Source: Palsa-504 sp963819785
GTDB lineage: Bacteria > Actinomycetota > Actinomycetes > Streptosporangiales > Streptosporangiaceae
Assembly: GCA_963819785.1 (NCBI GenBank)
Contig: CAWFXW010000037.1
Span: 186,001 to 250,000 of the forward strand
Direction: 5' to 3'
DNA: 64,000 nucleotides
Part shown: positions 9,074-18,210 of the stretch, one piece after another
Layout: the number at the start of each line of letters is the position of its first letter
How positions within the stretch are numbered: position 1 is the first letter of the stretch
Notes under the pieces: generated by a model
Told to the model about the DNA's origin: nothing
Seen by the model: only the letters and a program-made list of their open reading frames with translations
Database searches by the model: none
Position numbers and translations under genes: made by a program

Positions 9074-11348
9074 GTGAGCGCGACCATGGACCCGGTCCGT
9101 ACTGGTGGTGGCGGCGTCGCCCACGGCCCGTGGCAGGGCTTCACCGGCAGCCGCTGGCAGGACAGCATCGACGTCCGCGATTTCATCCAGGCCAACGTGA
9201 CACCGTACACCGGGGATGCGGCCTTTCTGGCCTGCCCGACCGAGCGCACCGGCGCGCTGTGGTCGCAGCTGACCGCGATGTTCTGCGAGGAGCGTTCGCG
9301 CGGCATCTACGACGTCGACGCCTGCACTCCCGCGTCGATCACCAGCCACGCTCCCGGCTACATCGACCGTGAGCGCGAGCTGATCACCGGGCTGCAGACC
9401 GACGCGCCGCTGCGCCGCGCGATCATGCCCAACGGCGGCCTGCGGATGGTAGAAAACGGCCTCGCCGCTTACGGCTACCAACTGGACCCGGCCGTCCGGG
9501 AGGTCTTCACCCGGTACCGCAAGACCCATAATGACGGCGTGTTCGACGCCTACCCGGCCGACGTGCTGGCCGCCCGCCGCGCCCACGTCATCACCGGTCT
9601 GCCGGACGCGTACGGCCGCGGGCGGATCATCGGCGACTACCGCCGGGTGCCGCTGTACGGCGTCGGCCGGCTCATCGCGGCCAAGCAGGCGGAGAAGGCG
9701 GCCTTGGACGCCCGCCCGTCTACCGCCGAGGTCATCCGCGACCGCGAGGAACTCGCCGAGCAGGTCCGCGCGCTGGGCGAGCTCGCCGAGATGGCCGCCT
9801 CCTACGGGCACGACGTCACCCGCCCGGCGGCCACCGCGCGGGAGGCGATCCAGTGGCTGTACCTGGCTTACCTCGCGGCGGTAAAGGAGCAGAATGGCGC
9901 CGCGATGTCACTCGGGCGAACCTCCACGTTCCTGGACATCTACCTCGAGCGCGATATGCGGGAGGGCCAGGCTCACCGAGACCGAGGCGCAGGAACTCAT
10001 CGACGACTTCATCATCAAGCTGCGGATCGTCCGGTTCCTGCGCACCCCCGAGTACGACCAGCTGTTCTCCGGCGACCCGACCTGGGTCACCGAGGCCATC
10101 GGCGGCATCGGCCGTGACGGCCGTCCGCTGGTCACCCGGACCAGCTTCCGCTACCTCCAGACGCTGTACAACCTCGGGCCCGCGCCTGAGCCGAACCTGA
10201 CCGTGCTATGGTCCCCGGCGCTGCCCGAGGGGTTCAAGCGGTTCTGCGCGCAGGTCTCCATCGACACCAGCTCGATCCAGTACGAGTCCGACGACCTGCT
10301 GCGGGCCCGGTGGGGAGATGACACCGCGATCGCCTGCTGCGTCTCGGCGATGGAGGTCGGCAAGCAGATGCAGTTCTTCGGTGCCCGGGTCAACCTGGCC
10401 AAGACGCTGCTGTACGCGATCAACGGCGGCCGGGACGAGAACAGCCGCGCCCAGATCGGCCCGGCCCTGCCGCCGCTGACCGGGGACGTGCTCGACTACG
10501 CCGAGGTAACGGCCCGGTTCGACACCATGATGGACTGGCTGGCCAAGACCTACGTCGACGCGCTCAACGTCATCCATTACATGCACGACAAGTACGCCTA
10601 CGAACGGCTGGAGATGGCGCTGCACGACTATGGCGTGCTGCGCACGATGGCCTGCGGCATCGCCGGCCTGTCGGTCGCTGCCGACTCGCTCGCCGCGATC
10701 AAGTACGCGACCGTGCGGCCGGTCCGCGATGAGGAGGGCCTGATCGTGGACTACCGCACCGAAGGTGCGTTCCCGGCCTACGGCAACGACGACGACCGCG
10801 CCGACGAGATCGCGGTGTGGCTGGTCCGTACGTTCATGGACAAGATCCGTCGGTACGAGACCTACCGGGACGCGCTGCACACCCAGTCGGTGCTGACCAT
10901 CACCTCCAACGTCGTCTACGGCAAGCACACCGGCAACACGCCGGATGGCCGGCGCTCCGGCGAGCCGTTCGCGCCCGGGGCCAACCCGATGAACGGCCGC
11001 GACCGGCACGGCCTGGTCGCCGCCGCGCTGTCGGTCGCGAAGCTGCCGTACAGCCACGCCGAGGACGGAATCTCCCTTACCGAGAGCATCACCCCGGCCG
11101 CGCTCGGCCGCTCCCGGGCGGAGCGGGTCGACAACCTGGTCGGCATTCTCGACGGGTACGTCACCTGCGGCGGGTACCACATGAACGTCAACGTGCTGGA
11201 CCGGGCCACCCTGCTGGACGCGATGGACCACCCCGAGCGCTACCCGCAGCTTACGATCCGGGTGTCGGGATACGCGGTCAACTTCGTCCGGCTCACCCGC
11301 GAGCAGCAGGTCGAAGTCGTGAACCGCACCTTCCACGAGTCGGTGTGA
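9074..11348 (+). pseudogene. pflB: Formate C-acetyltransferase (pyruvate formate-lyase), one frameshift
   Basis: Glycyl-radical enzyme that cleaves pyruvate with CoA to acetyl-CoA and formate in the cytosol. It matches E. coli PflB collinearly over about 750 residues: NVRDFI-like start, LTGLPDAYGRGRIIGDYRR, the active-site Cys pair in AIACCVS, and the C-terminal radical loop IRVSGYAVNF with the glycine. The reading frame changes once. Codons are good up to MREGQ (9970) and resume at LTETEAQEL from 9972, so one extra G lies at 9970-9971. Uncorrected, translation would run on to 10117 and lack the catalytic Cys. It may be a sequencing error or a true mutation. The activase gene follows 2 bp later. 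Confidence 0.9.
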
Positions 11349-11350
11349 CG

Positions 11351-12130
11351 ATGACCGCCTGCCTGCTCGAGACGCCCGCCGCCCCGGTGGCCCCCGCGGC
11401 GACGGTCACCGGCTCGGTGCACTCCTGGGACATCTCCACCGGCGTCGACGGCCCGGGCACCCGGTTCGTCGTGTTCACCGGGGGCTGCCCGCTGCGGTGC
11501 GTGTACTGCCACAACCCCGACACCTGGTTCGGGCGGACCGCGCAGCGGATGAGCGCGGCCGACGTGCTCGCCCTGGCGGCACGGTATCGGCGGTTCATCG
11601 GCGCGGCCGGGGGCGGGCTGACCATCTCCGGCGGCGAGCCGCTGCTGCAGCCCGCGTTCACCCGGGCCCTGCTGACCGGGGCGAAGGAACTCGGCCTGCA
11701 CACCGCGCTCGACACCTCCGGCTACCTGGGCGCTCGCGCTGACGATGCGCTGCTGGACGCCACCGACCTGATCCTGCTCGACATCAAGTCGTTCGACCCG
11801 GCCATCGCCCGGCGGGTGACCGGCCGCGGCATCGCCCCGACGCTCGCGTTCGGCCGCCGGCTCGCCGCCCGCCACCAGCGGGTCTGGGTGCGCTTCGTCC
11901 TGGTTCCCGGCTGGACCGACGACCCCGGCAACGTTGCCGCCCTCGCCCGGTTCACCGCGTCCCTGGGCAACGTGGAACGGGTGGACGTGCTCCCGTTTCA
12001 TCAGCTCGGTGCCACCAAATACGCCGCGCTCGGCCTGGACTATCCCTGCGCCGGGGTGAACCCGCCAACCGCGGAGCAGGTCAGCCAGGCCCGCGCGGCG
12101 TTCACCGCAGCCGGCCTGCATTCCACCTGA
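11351..12130 (+). CDS. pflA: Pyruvate formate-lyase activating enzyme (radical SAM)
   Basis: Installs the glycyl radical on PflB using S-adenosylmethionine and a [4Fe-4S] cluster. The 259-aa protein has the cluster motif GGCPLRCVYCHNPDTWF (CxxxCxxC, about residues 49-56), the SAM-binding GGEP (ISGGEPLLQ), DTSGY and LLDIKS motifs, and ends with the VDVLPFHQLGATKYAALG region typical of PflA. ATG 11351 lies 2 bp after the pflB stop, implying one transcript. A frame open further upstream lies inside pflB and is not real. An intact activase beside a broken PFL argues that the break is recent or artefactual. Confidence 0.92.
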   Translation: MTACLLETPAAPVAPAATVTGSVHSWDISTGVDGPGTRFVVFTGGCPLRCVYCHNPDTWFGRTAQRMSAADVLALAARYRRFIGAAGGGLTISGGEPLLQPAFTRALLTGAKELGLHTALDTSGYLGARADDALLDATDLILLDIKSFDPAIARRVTGRGIAPTLAFGRRLAARHQRVWVRFVLVPGWTDDPGNVAALARFTASLGNVERVDVLPFHQLGATKYAALGLDYPCAGVNPPTAEQVSQARAAFTAAGLHST

Positions 12131-13052
12131 TCCGCTGGCCCTGGCCGGACTCGGCCACCCGGACCCCGGCGCGACCGCGTCGCGTCACTGCCGCAGTAAA
12201 TCCCGCGCAGCCAGGACGCACCCGAAGGGCTGCGCAGCTTCATCGTTCGCCGTGCTCCCGCGCGCGATGGCACAGCTGATTCACGGCGGCAACACGGTGG
12301 CAGCGGCCGGTCGGCGAACTTCACTCCGATAGGCGCCGTCTTCCCACCACCATGCCGCCATCTCGGCCGATGAGTGCGGCCAAATGAGCTACCCCAGGCT
12401 CTCGGACCCTGTGACGTCATCGATGTCCGGTTTCAAGCCACGGATTGCCAAGCCGGGGCATAAGCCGATGAACTGACCCGGAGTGGAACCGCCCGCCCAC
12501 CCCGCGCTGACCTGCATTTTCACGCTCGGATGGGGTATACAGCGCCCGGACGTGCGGGGTGACGCGTGCCCGGGGGTTGTCCGGCCACTGCGCGACCGGT
12601 GCTCGGCAGGTCCGGGCTCCTTCCGCGGCCGCCGATGAGCCGGGGGTGCGTGGTTTCGGCGGTCATAGGAGAGGTTTCGCCGGCGCCATTCGCCGCGGGC
12701 AGGCGAGGAGGCGCTCGGTGAGGGCGGGCTGCCCGGGCGCTGCGTGCCGCGGTAGGCAGCGTGCGCCACTTCGAAATCTTTCGACTCGATGATTACCGCA
12801 ATGACTGGATAATGCCCTCTTCCTTGCCATAGGCATCCTACCCAGTTCAGTCAAAAGTCCCGTATCTATCGAGGTTCCCGCGCTGTACACCGAAAGTATT
12901 CGCTACCGAAATATTTCCGAAACTTATTGACCACTAACAGGACCGGATCAATACTGACGCCAATGACGGCCCGCCGGGGCCGTCCACCGGATCGGCTAAT
13001 GCGATCCGGTCCTCCGGTCGGAGTCGACCCCGCCCCAAGGAGGACACCGTAC
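12131..13052. other. Intergenic before xylanase, no gene recognised
   Basis: About 920 bp. Short frames exist on both strands but none has family resemblance or a good start. The last 160 bp carry CGAAA boxes, listed separately. Confidence 0.5.
12891..12922 (+). promoter_or_regulatory. CGAAA boxes upstream of xylanase
   Basis: Three CGAAA boxes (12891-12895, 12907-12911, 12918-12922) lie 130-160 bp before the xylanase start. The middle one is in the palindrome GAAATATTTC (12908-12917), and the first is followed by TTCG. CGAAA/TTTCG elements are known upstream of Streptomyces xylanase genes, where they control induction. By analogy this is a probable operator. Confidence 0.5.
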
Positions 13053-14069
13053 ATGAACGGTCCCGCCACCCTCACCGAAGCCGGCAGCAACGGCCGCCGG
13101 CGCAGCCGGCTGCGGCTGCTCACCGTCGCCTGCGCGGCACTACTGGCCGCCGCGGCGACGGTGGCGTTGCCCGGCACCGCGCACGCCGCCGTCTGCTCCA
13201 ACCAGACCGGCACGATCAACGGCTACTACTACCAGATGTGGAGCAACGGCCAGGGATCGGCCTGCATCAACGTGGGCTCCGGCGGCAACCAGTACTCCAC
13301 GAACTGGAGCAGCATCGGCGACTTCGTCGCCGGCGTCGGCTGGCAGCCGGGCAGCAACCAGACGGTCAGTTTCAGCGGAAGCATGAACGCCAGCGGCGGC
13401 ACCGCGCTGGCCTCCCTCTACGGCTGGTCCACCAACCCGCTGGTCGAGTACTACGTCATCGAGGACGACCAGGGCGGAAGCCCCGCGCTGGGCACCTTCA
13501 TGGGCACCACGACCAGCGATGGCGCCACTTACAACCTCTACGAGCACCAGCAGGTCAACCAGCCCTGCATCACGGGCAACAGCTGCACCTTCGAGCAGTA
13601 CCTGGCAATCCGGCAGGGAAACACCACCAGCGGGACCATCACCACGCAGAACTTCTTCAACGCGTGGGCCAGCCACGGGATGAACCTCGGCTCGCTCAAC
13701 TACCAGATCTTCGCCACCGAGGCCTGGGGTGGCGGATCCGGCAGCTCCAACTTCACCGTCAGCCACGGCTCATCCGGCGGCGGCGGAGGCGGAGGCGGAG
13801 GCGGCAGCTGCACGGCCACGCTGTCGGCAGGCACGAAGGGCAGCAACTGGTACAACCTCAACGTCGCGGTCAGCGGCTCGAACAGCTGGACCGTGACGGT
13901 GAACATGGTCGCGCCGTCGGTGGTCGCCTCGACCTGGAACGTCAACGCCACCTGGCCCAGCCAGTACGTGATGAAAGCCACGCCCAACGGCAGCGGCAAC
14001 AACTGGGGCTTCACGGTCACCACCAACGGGACATGGACCTGGCCCCCGGTCTCCTGTAGCACCGGCTAG
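13053..14069 (+). CDS. Secreted GH11 endo-1,4-beta-xylanase with CBM2 module
   Basis: Secreted xylan-degrading enzyme, 338 aa. A signal peptide (RRRSRLRLLTV, hydrophobic core, cleavage near TAHAA) is followed by a GH11 beta-jelly-roll with NPLVEYYVIED (nucleophile Glu132) and FATEAWGGGSGSSNFTVS (acid/base Glu223). A glycine-only linker (13776-13806) leads to a C-terminal cellulose/xylan-binding CBM2 with its two terminal Cys (SCTATLS and VSCSTG). ATG 13053 is chosen for its AAGGAGGA site; a longer frame starts at 12927 without one. The next gene has the same CBM2, so the two likely act together on acetylated xylan. Confidence 0.92.
   Translation: MNGPATLTEAGSNGRRRSRLRLLTVACAALLAAAATVALPGTAHAAVCSNQTGTINGYYYQMWSNGQGSACINVGSGGNQYSTNWSSIGDFVAGVGWQPGSNQTVSFSGSMNASGGTALASLYGWSTNPLVEYYVIEDDQGGSPALGTFMGTTTSDGATYNLYEHQQVNQPCITGNSCTFEQYLAIRQGNTTSGTITTQNFFNAWASHGMNLGSLNYQIFATEAWGGGSGSSNFTVSHGSSGGGGGGGGGGSCTATLSAGTKGSNWYNLNVAVSGSNSWTVTVNMVAPSVVASTWNVNATWPSQYVMKATPNGSGNNWGFTVTTNGTWTWPPVSCSTG
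13848..14018 (+). repeat. 171-bp identical CBM2 segment, copy 1
   Basis: Identical base for base to 14925-15095 in the next gene, by direct reading. It covers most of the CBM2 coding sequence, starting at TGGTACAAC and ending at TTCACGGTC. Flanking bases diverge at once. Confidence 0.9.
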
Positions 14070-14162
14070 CACCCGGGACGCCTGAGCACCCAGAACAAGG
14101 CCTGGCGGCGCGACATGCCGGAACGCGGTCGCGCTGCCAGCAGGAGGAAGGATTCACCTCAC

Positions 14163-15146
14163 ATGAGAATGATTCCGCGAATGTCGAGGCACACCCTGGT
14201 CGCGAGCCTGGCCGTGACCGCCCTGACGGTGGCGAGCGCCGCTGCCAGCACGATGGATGCCATCCCGGCGCACGCCGCCAGCTGCAGCGCCGGGTACGTC
14301 GGGCTCAGCTTCGACGATGGCCCGTCCAACGCCCACACGCCGGCCCTGCTCAACGCGCTCAAGCAGAACGGGCTGAAGGCCACGCTGTTCAACGAGGGCC
14401 AGTACGCCGCAGCCTACCCGGCGCAGGTTCAGGCCGAGGTTGCGGCCGGCATGTGGATCGGCAACCACACCTATGATCACCCGCACCTCACCACGCTGAG
14501 TCAGTCGCAGATTGACTCGGAGATCGGCCGGACTCAGACGGCCATCGCCAGCGCGGGCGGCGGCACGCCGAAACTGCTCCGTCCGCCCTACGGTGAGACC
14601 AACTCAACAGTTAAGGCGGTCGAGGCCAAGTACGGCCTGACCGAGATCATCTGGGACATCGACTCACAGGACTGGAACGGCGCCAGCGTCGCCCAGATCG
14701 TGCAGGCCAACTCCCAGCTCACCAACGGCCAGGTCATCCTCATGCATGAGTGGCCGGCCAACACCCTCACCGCGATCCCCCAGATCGCGCAGGTGCTGGC
14801 CAGCCACAACCTGTGCGCCGGGATGATCTCACCGCAGACCGGCCGCGCCGTGGCGCCATCCGGTGGCGGCGGCGGCCCCGGCAGTTGCACCGCGACGCTG
14901 TCGGCCGGCTCGAGCGGCAGCGGGTGGTACAACCTCAACGTCGCGGTCAGCGGCTCGAACAGCTGGACCGTGACGGTGAACATGGTCGCGCCGTCGGTGG
15001 TCGCCTCGACCTGGAACGTCAACGCCACCTGGCCCAGCCAGTACGTGATGAAAGCCACGCCCAACGGCAGCGGCAACAACTGGGGCTTCACGGTCTCGAC
15101 CAACGGGACATCGACCTGGCCCTCGGTCTCCTGTAGTACCGGCTGA
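14163..15146 (+). CDS. Secreted CE4 polysaccharide deacetylase with CBM2 module
   Basis: Metal-dependent carbohydrate esterase family 4, probably removing acetyl groups from xylan, or from chitin, outside the cell; 327 aa. A signal peptide ends near PAHAA. Family motifs in order: LSFDDGPSN (metal and base Asp), NHTYDHPHL (metal His), LRPPYGET, WDIDSQDW and VILMHEW. A Gly/Pro linker joins a C-terminal CBM2 that shares 171 identical bases with the xylanase module. The ATG at 14163 follows AGGAGGAAGG. It starts 93 bp after the xylanase and is probably co-transcribed with it, favouring acetyl-xylan as substrate. Confidence 0.9.
   Translation: MRMIPRMSRHTLVASLAVTALTVASAAASTMDAIPAHAASCSAGYVGLSFDDGPSNAHTPALLNALKQNGLKATLFNEGQYAAAYPAQVQAEVAAGMWIGNHTYDHPHLTTLSQSQIDSEIGRTQTAIASAGGGTPKLLRPPYGETNSTVKAVEAKYGLTEIIWDIDSQDWNGASVAQIVQANSQLTNGQVILMHEWPANTLTAIPQIAQVLASHNLCAGMISPQTGRAVAPSGGGGGPGSCTATLSAGSSGSGWYNLNVAVSGSNSWTVTVNMVAPSVVASTWNVNATWPSQYVMKATPNGSGNNWGFTVSTNGTSTWPSVSCSTG
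14925..15095 (+). repeat. 171-bp identical CBM2 segment, copy 2
   Basis: Second copy of the segment at 13848-14018. Silent positions are identical too, so the copies arose by recent duplication or are kept alike by gene conversion. Confidence 0.9.
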
Positions 15147-15188
15147 CCGGGAGAGGTCACCTCTGGTGGTCTTCCCCACGGGGACACG

Positions 15189-15223
15189 CCCCGGCTCGCG
15201 GTTGCATGGGCTGCGAGCCGGGG
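15189..15223 (+). terminator. Hairpin terminator after deacetylase gene
   Basis: CCCCGGCTCGC and GCGAGCCGGGG form a perfect 11-bp stem with a 13-nt loop, starting 43 bp after the deacetylase stop. There is no U-tract, as is common for actinomycete terminators. Confidence 0.65.
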
Positions 15224-15735
15224 CCATCTCGCGAGGGCGATGGCAGGCTTCCGCTGGCTTCGCCTGGAGCCGGTAGCGGACCTGCTGGCATCTGTACGCA
15301 CCGATATTGACTCGGGTGCCCTTAACGATCCCGGACGAACCGATGCTTTGGAACCGGCCGCCGACAGCCGCTACCATACGCTGCTGTCGTCGGATGAGGC
15401 TCTGCTGGCAGCATTCCCCCATCGGCTGGTTGATGATCCGCGCGCCTTTTCCGCTGCCTTTACAGGCTGACTGTTGACAACCTCGACAGTGAGCTTCCGA
15501 ACGGTGGCGTGTGGAAACTTGCTTTCAGCTCCTATTGGGCCTTGGGCCCAGCTGTCCATGATCGTGGTACGCCGACAGACGTGCGCGTAACAGGAATCCA
15601 GGCGAAGCTCGGTTACTATGCCAGCTGACGGATATCCGGACGTCGGCAGACCATCGGACCAGGCTGTTGTACGTGTACCACACAGATAGCCCGGTTCGGC
15701 ACGGCACCGGGTGGCTACCTTGGCGGTTAGGTTGC
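15224..15735. other. Intergenic with a short unrecognised frame
   Basis: A 76-codon plus-strand frame (15240-15470) has a reasonable composition but no family I recognise and no ribosome binding site. I do not call it a gene. The 3' part (15600-15735) is similar to the DNA upstream of the 26.2 kb HNH pseudogene, including GCCCGGTTCGGCACG and ACCGGGTGGCTACCTTGG. Confidence 0.4.
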
Positions 15736-15897
15736 CGACCATTGAGCGGTTATGCGCGCCATATCTCGATCGGCCGCTTGCCCGTCCGTGACGCGAGCCG
15801 GGAGAGCCGCGAGTCGTCTGGAGCCGCCATGGCGAGCACCTCGGCGTCAACTCGACGAGATGGGCGGGATCGGCATCATCGACCCCGATCCCGAAGC
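15736..15897 (+). pseudogene. DUF222/13E12 HNH remnant, copy B
   Basis: Close DNA copy of 4777-4915 and 26224-26380, including the bases encoding SRLEPPWRA. With its 5' flank (15675-15735) the similarity to copy C spans about 220 bp. The frame ends soon after the PGE-equivalent position. A decayed copy. Confidence 0.55.
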
Positions 15898-15953
15898 AAA
15901 TACATAGGATCGTTACCGGACCGGGACATCAGCGGAGCCGATCCGCGCCGCGT

Positions 15954-16262
15954 TCAGGGGCAGGGTGGCGGGGTGAAGATGGCGTGGGTTCCGATGCGCC
16001 GCCAGATGATGTGCGGCTCGCCGGGCACACGCTCGGCTCCGTAACTGAAGGTGGCGCGGCCGTCGTTGTCCCACGTCATCTCGAACACGCCAGGGTGGGT
16101 CTTCACCCCTTTGACACGCAAGCCTGGCCGGAACGGCCGGTCCGGGGCCGTCAGGTCGGGCACGAAAGGCTCCATCACGACCTTGCGGAACATGGCCCGC
16201 TGCCCTGGCGTGAGATCCTTCCAGTCTCTCTCGAAACGCGGGAGCGTCTCGAACGTCGGCAT
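15954..16262 (-). CDS. Putative type II toxin (RelE/ParE-like)
   Basis: A 102-aa basic protein beginning TFETLPRFERDWKDLTPGQR and continuing with FRPGLRVKGVKTHPGVFEMTWDNDGRATFSYG. This resembles RelE/ParE-superfamily toxins, with the R/K-rich strand and GVFEMTW region matching their core. It follows the AbrB-like gene with a TGATG overlap of one base. The order antitoxin then toxin and the coupling are typical for a type II module. Target (mRNA on ribosomes or gyrase) cannot be told from sequence. Confidence 0.7.
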   Translation of the reverse strand: MPTFETLPRFERDWKDLTPGQRAMFRKVVMEPFVPDLTAPDRPFRPGLRVKGVKTHPGVFEMTWDNDGRATFSYGAERVPGEPHIIWRRIGTHAIFTPPPCP

Positions 16263-16594
16263 CAGGGGTCTGCGGCGAGCGCGTCGAGGTGAGCGAACAT
16301 GTCATCGGCAGACTCGTGCACCGTCCCCCGCCCGGCCGCGATCTCCTCCTCCGCCTCGCGTTCCCCGGCCAGCCACTGCGGGGTGAAGAACCAGGCCTGG
16401 TCAGTCGGGATGGACACGTAGCCGCGTACAGTGATCGTCCCGTCGTCATGAACAGAAAACTCAACCTCGTCGCCTTCACTGATGTGCAGCGCCCGCCTGA
16501 TCTCCTCGGGCAATGTCAGCTGCGCTTTGGGTCGCACCTTCACCCGGGCGCTGATGCGGGGCGGCGGTTCGATCTTGGCGGCAGGCACCCCCAC
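16262..16594 (-). CDS. AbrB/SpoVT-fold antitoxin
   Basis: A 110-aa protein. Residues about 15-55 form a swapped-hairpin AbrB domain (ARVKVRPKAQLTLPEEIRRA then LHISEGDEVEFSVHDDGTIT), the DNA-binding part of VapB/PrlF-type antitoxins. The C-terminal acidic half (EREAEEEIAAGRG to the end) would wrap the toxin. GTG 16594 is chosen, with GGAAGGGGGTGAGG upstream. First gene of the toxin-antitoxin operon and its likely autoregulator via the palindrome just upstream. Confidence 0.75.
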   Translation of the reverse strand: MGVPAAKIEPPPRISARVKVRPKAQLTLPEEIRRALHISEGDEVEFSVHDDGTITVRGYVSIPTDQAWFFTPQWLAGEREAEEEIAAGRGTVHESADDMFAHLDALAADP

Positions 16595-16613
16595 GGCACC
16601 TCACCCCCTTCCA

Positions 16614-16628
16614 GTCGGATTTTCCGAC
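16614..16628. promoter_or_regulatory. Palindromic operator of the toxin-antitoxin operon
   Basis: GTCGGA-TTT-TCCGAC, 6-bp arms with a 3-bp spacer, 20 bp upstream of the antitoxin GTG. Position and symmetry fit autoregulation by the AbrB-fold antitoxin. Confidence 0.55.
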
Positions 16629-17205
16629 AATCCAACTCTATCAGCCAGACAGGGCTCCGTCACGAACCGCTCAAGGCCCGCTCCGGCCGCAGCCACGGCC
16701 AACGCGTCGGCCCACACCCCAGAACAACCCGATATTCCCGTCTTCGCAATCCGGCCAGCACAGGAGCAGAACGATACATATCGAATCTCGCGTGTCGGCT
16801 GTGGGCCAGCGACCGTCACGCGGCGCGATTGGAGTTCCAAGCGCGGGTGTCCCGATCAACGAATACGCGCAGCGCAGCTCTCATCTAGGGCCGCTTTACT
16901 TGGCGACAGCGCTCCGATCGTCCAGTTCTGGCGGTGGTGTGAAGATCCCGCGGCTGGCACCCGTAAAGTGACGGCGGTGGCTCGAAGAACGAATTACGCG
17001 CTAATCGTCGCCGTCACGAGACCAGGCGGGTGCAAGCATCGCCAGCGTGTTTTGAAGGCCGGGCTCGGAGCCTTTCCCGCGTTCCCCCAGAAGTCTCGGA
17101 GGCGACGCGGCCGGGGACGGGCCGGCCGAGATCAGTAAAACTGAGGCCGGGGCCGTCAGGTCGATGACGGAGGATCCGGCTCATGAGCACAGGAGCGCCG
17201 TCACT
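16629..17205. other. Intergenic, no gene recognised
   Basis: About 570 bp with only short frames of no recognisable family. It carries promoters for the antitoxin (minus) and the CorA-type gene (plus). Confidence 0.45.
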
Positions 17206-18210
17206 ATGAAGGGCATCATCAGGCAGGTCGGCCAGGACGCCGACGCCACCCAGGTGAACATCGAGAAGACCCTGGCCGGAAGTGACTTCTTCTGGCTCGA
17301 CCTCGACATCCACGACCCGGGCCCCGACGACGACGTCACGGGGCTGCTGATCGACACCTTCCACTTCCACCCGGTGGCGGTCGAGGCGGCCGAGCAGTTC
17401 GGCCAGCGGCGCCCGGATCGACGACTACGACGACTTCGTGCACGTCATCACGTTCGGCATGGCCGGCGACGGCAAGGACGTGGCCGAGGTGCACTGCTTC
17501 ATCACCGAGAAGTTCATCATCAGCCTGCACCAGGGCGACTGCCCGGCGCTGAACTCGGTGTGCCGAGCGGGTCGCGACCCACCACTCGACGACCGCGATC
17601 CCGCCCCAGGTCGGCATCTTCTACCTGATCATGGACACCCTGATCGACTCGTTCTTCCCGGTGCTGTCCGACTTCGACGACGCGATCGACAACCTCGAGA
17701 GCGCGATCCTTGAAGAACCCGACCGAGGAGCAGCTCGGCACGCTGTTCGACATGAAGCGGCAGATCATGACGATCCGCAAGGTCATCACGCCGCAGCGCG
17801 ACATGATCGCCGAGCCTCAACGCGCGGCATGGTCGACGATCCCCGGCATGACCGACACGGGCTCGGCCTACTTCCGCAACCTCTACGACCACCTCATCCG
17901 CGATCAGCGACATGGTCGACTCCTACCGGGACCTGATCAGCGGGGCGATGGACACCCACCTGTCGATGGTGTCCAACCGGCTGAACGTGGTCATGAAGCA
18001 GCTGGCCATCGATCGCCACGATCTTCCTGCCGCTCGGCTTCCTCACCGGGTTCTTCGGCCAGAACTTCGCCTGGCTGACCGGCCATCTGCAGATCGGCCT
18101 CGCGCTACTTCCTGTTCCTCGGCATCGGCTCCGAGACTGGTCGCGATCGTGATCCTGCTGCGATGCTGTTCAAGCGGCGCGGCTGGCTGGGCAGCGGCCC
18201 CACGGCCTGA
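17206..18210 (+). pseudogene. CorA-family Mg2+/Co2+ channel gene with many frame changes
   Basis: When frames are joined the product is a complete CorA-type divalent cation channel. Segments in order are MKGIIRQVGQDADATQVN, DDFVHVITFGMAGDGKDVAE, IFYLIMDTLIDSFFPVLSDF, MKRQIMTIRKVI, DMVDSYRDLISGAMDTHLSM, IFLPLGFLTGFFGQNFAWL (first transmembrane helix, here FGQNF in place of the usual GMNF gate) and FKRRGWLGSG. The frame changes near 17411, 17563, 17709, 17812, 17835, 17902, 18011, 18105, 18135 and 18161. Nearly all are consistent with one-base indels and none with a stop substitution. AGGAG precedes the ATG at 17206. Either a very recent pseudogene or badly called sequence. Confidence 0.8.

Noticed and set aside
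12389..12769. A 126-codon minus-strand frame upstream of the xylanase
   Set aside because: Its start looks random, it has no recognisable motif and shares the DNA with equally long frames on the other strand.
15240..15470. A 76-codon plus-strand frame as a gene
   Set aside because: No ribosome binding site, no family resemblance, and it lies just after a terminator in a region of remnants.
17206..18210. Programmed frameshifting in the CorA-type gene
   Set aside because: About ten frame changes at unrelated contexts cannot plausibly all be recoded; sequencing error or decay is simpler.
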